Origin: Nesterenkonia sedimenti
Lineage (GTDB): Bacteria; Actinomycetota; Actinomycetes; Actinomycetales; Micrococcaceae
Length of the DNA stretch: 64,000 nucleotides
Assembly: GCF_012641515.1 (NCBI RefSeq)
Contig: NZ_JABAHY010000013.1
Coordinates: 1 to 64,000 of the forward strand
Direction: 5' to 3'
Shown in pieces: positions 41,217 through 48,315 of this stretch. The translations under genes were made by a program, and so were the position numbers. How positions within the stretch are numbered: position 1 is the stretch's first letter; every line of letters starts with the position of its first letter. The notes under the pieces are model-generated. The model was not told the origin of the DNA, did no database searches, and was given only the letters and a program-made list of their open reading frames with translations.

Positions 41217-43784
41217 CTAGTTCGTCCCCGAGGTTCGAAGGTGAGGGCCGATATAACCCACGTAGATTTTCCCTTCACTACTGCAGTCCAGATAATGCAG
41301 CCTCGGTGACTTGATGCCAATGGGATGCAGTCTGAAGTGGGCTTGCATATGCGCGTACCCAGATTCTGAGACCGTCCTAGGCACGGGCAGCAAACGCTCA
41401 TCGCCGTACTGGCTCATAGTGGTCTTGCTTTCACCAGCGGCGTGCCTCTTTGGCGAGACTGTCGTGTATTCGACTGAGGGACGGGTCTCCAGGTATGTCC
41501 TCATATCTCCCTGGAAGTCACCCTCTTTTTTCGCCCGCAGATAGTCGGCCAGCGTAAGCAGGCTCATCCATGCGGCTTGTACTGCTTGCCCCTGTGTATC
41601 GATCTCGTCGAGATCCGCGGTTAGGTCGTGATCTCCTGTGAAATACACACCAAGGGTCTCGAGCTCTGACATCATCTCAAGCAGCTCCCCAAAGTTGCCG
41701 GGAGCCTCATCCCTGGTGATAGAACTGTAGAGTTCGCTGTATGCAGCTTCACCTTCCCCGGCGTCAGCCAGCTGAGTTTGAAGCCACTGCACCTGCTTGC
41801 GGAGGTGCTGCGCGTCCTGCTCGACCTGAGCAATGTGCAAGACGCTGTCTCGTAAGTCATCGTGGGCGACATTCCGCTCTGCCTCTAAATTCGCAGCCCG
41901 TTTAGTATTCTCATGAAGGCGAACTTCAATCTCGGCTATTGCCTCCTCATTGGCCTCCACATAACGGTGAGCAAGGCTTTCCACGACGTCCTCTGAGAAG
42001 AGTTCAACTTCCAGCAGTTCCTTCAACACAGTGAGATGGCGAAGTTCATCTTGGGTGAAGCCGAACTCTTCATCTTCAGAATGTGCTGATTCGAGCCGCG
42101 CGAACTTCTGACGAGTCTCTTCGTTGCCTTGCGTCAGGCCCTGGAGTAGCCGTAGGTTCTCTGCCTCGGTGAAGGCAGATTGTGCTGCACGCACTTGGCG
42201 AGGTGCACCGCGCCGATTACCGATGCTGCGAGCTATGGTACTGAGCCGCCGGGCCACAGCCTCAGGTTCCAGCTGACTTAACCGCTCTGTTCCAAAGAAG
42301 CGGTGTCGGCGTGCATCGTTGGAATCGCCTAGATTGAGTGCGGGCTCGTAGGTTCTGATTGTCCACCGCCGAGGAGCAAAGCTTTCTCCCAAGCGCTCTT
42401 CCAATCGATCTGTCGCCTCAGGAGCCAGCACTACGAACTGCGCCAACCCCAAAGTCTTTCGCGCCCATTTCTCAGCCCGAGTCCGGAACTCCTCTTCAAT
42501 ACCGCTATCATCGGGAGCACTATCGGTCCCGGCCACGAATGCCGGCAATTGTCGGTTGGGGTCGACGAGGTACTCGTAGAGGCGATCAGCTGCCGCTGCA
42601 TCTTCGATGATGCGGAACTTGAGAGGTGAGTCAGACAGCGGACCTGGGGCCTCCAAGAGCTGCCGGACGAATCTCGGGGCCTGAGCAGGCTTGTCACCGT
42701 CGGACCAGATTTTGACCCACAGCCACGCTTCATCGGGCTCAAATCCGAACACGACATCTGTGTGGAAGTTCAGGTTCGGCTGCTTCTCCACCATTCGCAA
42801 TCGGTGAAAAGTGCTTCCGCTTGATTCCGTCGTCAGAGTGTCTGCGAAGCGGTCCTCCGATCGATGTGTGGCACTTTTGCCGAAGGTGAGGTCAGTTCTT
42901 TTCTCCTCAAGCCACTTGTTCATCACCTCAAGAACTTCAATACCAGCGGAAGCCGGGAAAGAGAGAAAAGTTCTGTAGGTAATAAACTCGTCCGCGTCCT
43001 TGGGCTTCACGCGTTCTTCACGGCGAGCCCGTCTAAAGACCGGCGTGCGGTAAGTGAGCCCGTCGCTGGGTCCACGTGAAGCGAGCAAGGCTGGCGTTGG
43101 AGCCCTGGGAGCAGTATCCCCAGCAGGAGGTGACTGCGTCCTTTCAGCCTGAGCCTGGCGTTTCTGCTCGAGTGCCCGATCCGCCTGTGCTCGGCGCTCT
43201 TCGATCAATGCTGGGTCATCAGGCAGTCCACGAAATGGGCGATCCCGGAATGACCGGAGCTTCTTCACTCCGGGGGTATCCGGCTGAGCCGCCGGGAGGT
43301 GATAAAGGAACAGGCTCACACGTCGAAGGACCGCTCGGCGAACATCTCGCTCCGAGGATTGTATGGCCTCATCAACATCCCGAAGCAGTTCGTTCAGCAG
43401 CTGATCAGAAGTCTTTTGTGGCTTCTTCGTTTTGTGAGGCGTGCTCTTACTTTGGTTGGACCGGTTAACGCGCTTCGAGCGGGGTGCAGTGCGAGGTGCA
43501 GACGGTTTCGGGGTGGCGTGCCGTTGCTCAGGACGCACGGGAGTAGGTTCGGGCCGCTTTTCTTCACGACGCTTTTTGGGGAGTTTCCCGTAGGGGTCGT
43601 TCGTGAACTTCTCGAAGAAGTTCCGCTCAGAGGCAGACAGCAACGGACCACTTGAACGTAGCGCTTCACGAGCCTTCGACGCAAGCTTGTCCGCCTCATC
43701 TCGTGTGCCGTTGACCTGCAGTGCCGACACCTTCTTGATTAGACCCGAGTAACGATCAACTCGGCGCACCATGCCATGTTTCAT
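41217..43784 (-). CDS. Unrecognised 855-residue coiled-coil protein, last gene of the defence operon
   Basis: ATG 43784 behind GAGAGGGG. In order: helical N-terminus (1-65), a very basic Pro/Lys/Arg-rich linker (about 70-130) suited to nucleic-acid contact, a helical segment with DQLLNELLRDVDEAI, a mixed alpha/beta core (about 265-560, with TYRTFLSFPASAGIEVL and WLWVKIWSDGD), a long coiled coil (about 580-690, with RLHENTKRAANLEAERN and VEQDAQHLRKQVQWLQ), and a small C-terminal domain ending KIYVGYIGPHL. That last motif resembles the end of RelE-like folds, but only as a pattern. GC content is near 50%, lower than most of the operon. It lies 54 bp after the DUF499 gene. It could be a specificity or structural subunit. 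Confidence 0.75.
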   Translation of the reverse strand: MKHGMVRRVDRYSGLIKKVSALQVNGTRDEADKLASKAREALRSSGPLLSASERNFFEKFTNDPYGKLPKKRREEKRPEPTPVRPEQRHATPKPSAPRTAPRSKRVNRSNQSKSTPHKTKKPQKTSDQLLNELLRDVDEAIQSSERDVRRAVLRRVSLFLYHLPAAQPDTPGVKKLRSFRDRPFRGLPDDPALIEERRAQADRALEQKRQAQAERTQSPPAGDTAPRAPTPALLASRGPSDGLTYRTPVFRRARREERVKPKDADEFITYRTFLSFPASAGIEVLEVMNKWLEEKRTDLTFGKSATHRSEDRFADTLTTESSGSTFHRLRMVEKQPNLNFHTDVVFGFEPDEAWLWVKIWSDGDKPAQAPRFVRQLLEAPGPLSDSPLKFRIIEDAAAADRLYEYLVDPNRQLPAFVAGTDSAPDDSGIEEEFRTRAEKWARKTLGLAQFVVLAPEATDRLEERLGESFAPRRWTIRTYEPALNLGDSNDARRHRFFGTERLSQLEPEAVARRLSTIARSIGNRRGAPRQVRAAQSAFTEAENLRLLQGLTQGNEETRQKFARLESAHSEDEEFGFTQDELRHLTVLKELLEVELFSEDVVESLAHRYVEANEEAIAEIEVRLHENTKRAANLEAERNVAHDDLRDSVLHIAQVEQDAQHLRKQVQWLQTQLADAGEGEAAYSELYSSITRDEAPGNFGELLEMMSELETLGVYFTGDHDLTADLDEIDTQGQAVQAAWMSLLTLADYLRAKKEGDFQGDMRTYLETRPSVEYTTVSPKRHAAGESKTTMSQYGDERLLPVPRTVSESGYAHMQAHFRLHPIGIKSPRLHYLDCSSEGKIYVGYIGPHLRTSGTN

Positions 43785-43838
43785 GTGGCGGCCCCTCTCA
43801 CCGACTGTTGCCCGTATCTGAACACATTTTGAGACCCC

Positions 43839-46800
43839 TCAGTGCTGTTCGAAGCCAGTGTTGTTGGGGTCGAATTTGAGGGTGCGAGCGTTCTCGCTGA
43901 TGGTTCGGACCTCGGACTCCTCGAAGCCAGCTTGCTTGCAAGCTTGAATGTCTATTGTGATCTCGAGTCCAGCCTCGGCGCCGGCCAGACGATCGATGAT
44001 TTCGCGAGTCACGTTGCTGATATCCCGTGCGTAGCGATCGGACGAGACTGTAACTGAACCGAAGAACCTGCGAGGTTTGGTATCTGTTTCGGGGGCTTTG
44101 ACTGCGAGAGATGGAGTCGCCTGTCCAGTGTCGACTCGGGATACGGCAGGCGTTTCAGTGGCGCCTGGAAGCTCATCAATGGTGCTTTGTAGGCGGTCAC
44201 CTTCAGCTTGACGTTGGGCACGCGAGTAGTCGACTAGAAGGGTGCTATCCGTGACCTGAATAGTGGAGCTATCACTCACTGGAGGAACAATTAGACCCTG
44301 GTATCGACCGGTATCAGGGTCTTTGCTTGTCGCAATAGCAAAGCGTTCACTATCTACGAGGATCGTACCGAGAGCCCGTTCGACAGCAGCGTCGAGAACT
44401 TCCCGACGCACCAATCGAGGCATGTAAATATAGCGAGTGAAATAGGCCCACAGTTCACCAACGGCCAGCTCAGCAGTTTGGTTCCAGATGTTTGACAACT
44501 CCTGGTGCAGCGTTGCTCCGAGGATCTCAGCGCCGAATTCGGTGACCAGGAGATCTTCACGGGCCAATTTCGCACTAACACGTTCGGACAGTGCACGCCC
44601 TCCGGAGTCGGGTACCCGGTCAGCGTTGGTCTCGAAGGGTCTGGTGGGGTCGTGCTGTTCCGGGTAGAGCGCCCACACGTAGGTTTCGCGGATCTTGTCG
44701 TTGACGGTCTGGTCCAGGTTGGTGACCTGCTCGGTAGCTTGCCGGTTCTGTTGGGCTGAGAGGTTCAAACCCTCGCTGCTGGCCTGGACCTTCTTCCACC
44801 CCAGGTACGTGCGAGTGACCGCTTCCAGGCCTTCGAGGTTGTTGGTGTCGGCCAGCAGGAAGACGAGGGTGTTGCGGTGGGTGCGCTGGCTGGCTCCTTT
44901 GGTCTCCACCGCGTTGCGGACCCACTGGTGGGCCTCTGAGTCTGCGCCGTCTTGTTTCCGTCGGGAGTAGCGGGGGTGGACGATGACCAGGCGGGTGTCC
45001 TCCAGGTCGGGGATGTCCGCGCTGGAGTCAGGGGCGATGTGTACCCGGTCGAAGTGCCCGCGGGTGCGTTCTTCTGCCCGGAGGCGGGCGGCGATTTCGT
45101 TCCACACGGTTTCCTCGTCTTCGCGCAGCCGCTCGGCGTAGTCCCGGGCGGTCTTGGCCACCGAGGGCTGGGTGTCGAACCAGTAGTGGCCCTGTTCTTC
45201 GTAGAAGTAGGTGGACCGCTGTGCCAGCTGGTCCAGGGCCGCCCCGAAATTGCCCAAAGTGTCGCCAGGGGCAGCGGTGCCCAGCCAGAGGTACTGCTTG
45301 TCCAGGCCTTTGCGTGTGCTCTTCACCCGGGGTGCGGCCCCCATGAAAATGGTGCGGGCCAGCCGCTGGGTGATGAACCGCTGCCCCAGGGTCGGGCGAG
45401 CCAGGTCAATCTGCTGGGCAGTGGAGGACGGGCCATCGATGTCAGAGTCAATGATCGGCTTCCACTGGTCCTCAAGGTACTGGGTCAGGTCGGTATTCAC
45501 CGTGGTGGTGTCCAGCGGGACATTGCCGGGCAGGATCAACGGTGAGGTGTCGTTGGACTTCCACAGTTCGTGCACGATGGATGAGACCAGCTTCAACACA
45601 CCACGAGTCCGTTGGAATCGCTCCAATGCAGACCAGTCCTCGTAGAGTCGATCCAGCAACTCAGGATGAATGGGATAAGAGGCACGAATACGCTTCTCGT
45701 ACTCATCATTCGGCGAAGCCGCCGCCCGCGGGAACAGTGCGGTGTTATTCCGGTACATAGTGGTGAAGGCCCGAGCAGTCGTGGCGATCTTCTTCAAACC
45801 CTCCCCGCCTACATCCTGAAACAGACGACGCCGCACAATCTCGAAAGACTCATCCTTGCTGGAGGGGCGCCACTGATCTGCCACCCGGCGGATCACATTC
45901 TGCAGCCGATCCAGAGCCATCTGGCCGTTGTTGCCGCCGACCTCGATATCAGCCCCAGCCCCTGCTGATCCGGTATCCGAGGCTGGAATGGAGACCACCA
46001 GCATGGCCCCGGGGATGGAGCGCACAATCTCAGTCAGCGACTGGGCGAAGGTGAACTGGGTCTCGAAGCTGCCGGCCGGCAGTACCTTGTCCCCCACCAG
46101 CTGCCGGGCGTAGGCGACCCACTCATCGATCAGGATCAGCGCCGGGCCATAGTGCTGCAGCAGGGTGCGCAGGGCCTCCCCAGGGTTGGTGCCAGCCTGA
46201 TCATGCTGGGCGATGATGTCATAGGCCTCCCGGCCACCGAGCTGCCAGGCCAACTCACCCCAGAGCGTGCGGACCTCGGTGCCGTCCTCCTTGACGGTGG
46301 GTGACCCGGCCTGGAGATAGGTGCCCACCAGTGCGACCCGCTTGACTCCCAGGCTGGTGAGGTCAGGCGAACCGACGGAGTCCACCAGGTCTTGGACTTC
46401 CTGAGGGAGCTTGTGCGCGGGAGTGCCGCTGAACAGGTGGTACAGCGCCAGCATGGAGTGGGTCTTGCCGCCGCCGAAGTTGGTCTGGAGGTTCACCACG
46501 GGGCTGGCGTTCTTATCGCCGCTGAGCCTGCGCACCGCCCGGGAAAGCAGGTCGTGGAGACCTTCGGTGAGGTAGGTGCGGGTGAAGAACTCCACCGGGT
46601 CCCCGTATTCGGGGCTGGTGGCTTCTCCGGTGCGGACCAGGTGCAGGTCGGCGGCGAACTCGCTGGCGGTGAATTCACCGCGGGCGACGTCGTCATGGGG
46701 CTGGATCACTTCACGCCAGGGCTGCAGCCCAGCCCCCGGATCTAGGGAGACCTGGGTCTTCTTCACCTGTTTGCGGGTTTGGTCTTCGAAGACCACACGT

Positions 46801-47222
46801 TGGAGATCATCGCGCAGCTTCTTGACGTCTTGTGCTGAGTCGACGGCGTCGGCCGCTGAAAGCAGCCGCACCATGGTGTCCAGGGCTCGGGCAGTGTCGT
46901 CGCCGGGGATGTTCTTCGCCTGCCCGTGGAAGAGGTCATTGCGCATGTCGCGCAGTTCCTGGGCGTAGCCCTGATGGGTACGGGAGAGCACGTCCTTGAA
47001 GTGGTAGCCCTGCTCGGTAATAGCCCGTAGCTGGACTTGGACGTCGTCCTTGGCGAACTCGAAGACGCGTCCGCCTTTGCGCTGGGCGATCTCCAGCGCC
47101 CACTTTGCCGGCCAGTCGGGACCGCCGAAGGCCTTGCTCATCACCTCATCGACCAGGTCATAGAGCCCCTCGGAGAGATGGTTGAAGCCTTTGAACAGGC
47201 GTTCTGCGTTGGTGATCGCCAT
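43839..47222 (-). CDS. DUF499 ATPase with N-terminal HEPN-like (Swt1-type) domain
   Basis: 1127 residues, ATG 47222 behind AGGGAA. Residues 1-135 form a helical domain with RNDLFH (Arg94-x4-His99), the catalytic signature of HEPN ribonucleases, in a Swt1-like setting. The ATPase part has Walker A NFGGGKTHSM (about 248-257) and Walker B ALILIDEW near 365. The C-terminal ~130 residues contain a small conserved alpha/beta unit (RRFFGSVTVSSDRYARDISNVTREI in two parts). DUF499 proteins occur in anti-phage islands next to DUF1156 methyltransferases. The 3' ~800 bp are clearly poorer in GC than the centre. The protein probably couples ATP use to sensing or RNA/DNA cleavage; this is inference. Confidence 0.85.
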   Translation of the reverse strand: MAITNAERLFKGFNHLSEGLYDLVDEVMSKAFGGPDWPAKWALEIAQRKGGRVFEFAKDDVQVQLRAITEQGYHFKDVLSRTHQGYAQELRDMRNDLFHGQAKNIPGDDTARALDTMVRLLSAADAVDSAQDVKKLRDDLQRVVFEDQTRKQVKKTQVSLDPGAGLQPWREVIQPHDDVARGEFTASEFAADLHLVRTGEATSPEYGDPVEFFTRTYLTEGLHDLLSRAVRRLSGDKNASPVVNLQTNFGGGKTHSMLALYHLFSGTPAHKLPQEVQDLVDSVGSPDLTSLGVKRVALVGTYLQAGSPTVKEDGTEVRTLWGELAWQLGGREAYDIIAQHDQAGTNPGEALRTLLQHYGPALILIDEWVAYARQLVGDKVLPAGSFETQFTFAQSLTEIVRSIPGAMLVVSIPASDTGSAGAGADIEVGGNNGQMALDRLQNVIRRVADQWRPSSKDESFEIVRRRLFQDVGGEGLKKIATTARAFTTMYRNNTALFPRAAASPNDEYEKRIRASYPIHPELLDRLYEDWSALERFQRTRGVLKLVSSIVHELWKSNDTSPLILPGNVPLDTTTVNTDLTQYLEDQWKPIIDSDIDGPSSTAQQIDLARPTLGQRFITQRLARTIFMGAAPRVKSTRKGLDKQYLWLGTAAPGDTLGNFGAALDQLAQRSTYFYEEQGHYWFDTQPSVAKTARDYAERLREDEETVWNEIAARLRAEERTRGHFDRVHIAPDSSADIPDLEDTRLVIVHPRYSRRKQDGADSEAHQWVRNAVETKGASQRTHRNTLVFLLADTNNLEGLEAVTRTYLGWKKVQASSEGLNLSAQQNRQATEQVTNLDQTVNDKIRETYVWALYPEQHDPTRPFETNADRVPDSGGRALSERVSAKLAREDLLVTEFGAEILGATLHQELSNIWNQTAELAVGELWAYFTRYIYMPRLVRREVLDAAVERALGTILVDSERFAIATSKDPDTGRYQGLIVPPVSDSSTIQVTDSTLLVDYSRAQRQAEGDRLQSTIDELPGATETPAVSRVDTGQATPSLAVKAPETDTKPRRFFGSVTVSSDRYARDISNVTREIIDRLAGAEAGLEITIDIQACKQAGFEESEVRTISENARTLKFDPNNTGFEQH

Positions 47223-47235
47223 AGTGGTTCCCTAC

Positions 47236-48309
47236 TTAGTCGTTGCTCTCATCGTGTGCGGTGGTGATCTGTGTACGAGCTAGGCGCTCTTGTGCTTGGT
47301 GATAGATCTGGGTGATCCGTTCCAGCAGCTCTTTCTTCGGAGGCAGCGCAGTCCAGTACTCGGCCACCATGATGCCGTCCTTGTGCAGTTCCAGGAGCTC
47401 GATCTGCTCTCGGCTGGCTTCAGTGCACAGGATCAGTCCCAAGGGTGTTTCTTCGCCCGGTTGACGTTCGTGCCGGTTCAGCCATTTGAGGTACAGGTCC
47501 ATCTGGCCCTTGTAGCTGGCTTTGAAGTGACCCAGCTTCAGCTCTACCGCGATCAGCCGTTTCAGCGGCCGAGAGAAGAAGAGGAGGTCGAGGTAAAAGT
47601 CGTCATTGCCGATGGGCATCCGCTTCTGCCGAGCAACGAACGCCCAGCCGTCTCCTGTTTCCAACAAGAAGCTCTGCATGTCCCGGGCAATGGCATCCTC
47701 GAGATCCTGCTCCGCATAGGCGTCTGGGAGTCCGAGGAAGTCCAGAAAGTAGGGATCGCGGAATGTGTCTGCGGGGACGACAGCGCTTCCGACGGTCTGT
47801 ACGTTGGCGATCTCTTTGCGCTCGTACCCCTGGCGGCCGATGAGGTCTCGCAGAGCGCGAACGCTGAGTCTCCCGGAGATTGCCTGTTGGGCATAGAAAT
47901 CGCGAGCTTGCGTGCTGGGCACTGCGATGAGAACGGTGAAATGGGTCCAGCTCAATTGTCGCCCCATTGATGCGACAATCTCGGGGTCGGGGTACACCTG
48001 CGAGAACTGGAGCATCCGATAGAGGTTCGCCCTCGTAAACCCGCGGCCGAACTTGTCTGTCAATTGTCGTGCCAGTGATGCGACAATCTCTTGATCGTAG
48101 CCCGCACGATTCTCGTGGAGGAGCTCGACGTCGATCAGCCGCCCGATGTGCCAGTGCATAAGAGTCAGGTGGAGGTTCGCCTGAGTAGCGACGGCACTGC
48201 GGGTCTGGTCAATGAGCGTGGAGACACGATCAAACAGCGTGCCGTCAAGGCTCTGAGCTGCCTCTACTGCATTCTGCAGCGGCGTCAGCTCTGTGTTCTC
48301 TCCGCTCAT
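47236..48309 (-). CDS. YhcG-type PDDEXK nuclease (DUF1016)
   Basis: 357 residues. The N-terminal DUF1016 helical/winged domain (NLHLTLMHWHIGRLI, RGFTRANLYRMLQFSQVYP, RQLSWTHFTVL) is followed by the nuclease core: YLDLLFFSRPL supplies the Asp and IAVELKLG the Glu-x-Lys of the PD-(D/E)xK centre; GLILCTEASREQIELL follows as in YhcG. YhcG proteins often sit inside restriction-modification loci, where a DNA-cutting role is suspected. Here it lies 6 bp after the methyltransferase and 13 bp before the DUF499 gene, firmly inside the operon. Two 30-bp repeats lie within the DUF1016 part. Confidence 0.88.
   Translation of the reverse strand: MSGENTELTPLQNAVEAAQSLDGTLFDRVSTLIDQTRSAVATQANLHLTLMHWHIGRLIDVELLHENRAGYDQEIVASLARQLTDKFGRGFTRANLYRMLQFSQVYPDPEIVASMGRQLSWTHFTVLIAVPSTQARDFYAQQAISGRLSVRALRDLIGRQGYERKEIANVQTVGSAVVPADTFRDPYFLDFLGLPDAYAEQDLEDAIARDMQSFLLETGDGWAFVARQKRMPIGNDDFYLDLLFFSRPLKRLIAVELKLGHFKASYKGQMDLYLKWLNRHERQPGEETPLGLILCTEASREQIELLELHKDGIMVAEYWTALPPKKELLERITQIYHQAQERLARTQITTAHDESND
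47953..47982. repeat. 30-bp repeat with internal hairpin, copy 1
   Basis: Matches 48061-48090 at 27 of 30 positions, same frame. Each copy contains ATTGTCG/CGACAAT arms, so each can form a hairpin. It encodes EIVASMGRQL on the minus strand. Confidence 0.8.
48061..48090. repeat. 30-bp repeat with internal hairpin, copy 2
   Basis: Partner of 47953-47982, 108 bp away, encoding EIVASLARQL. The two decapeptides sit 36 residues apart in the DUF1016 domain. Confidence 0.8.
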
Positions 48310-48315
48310 GACATA

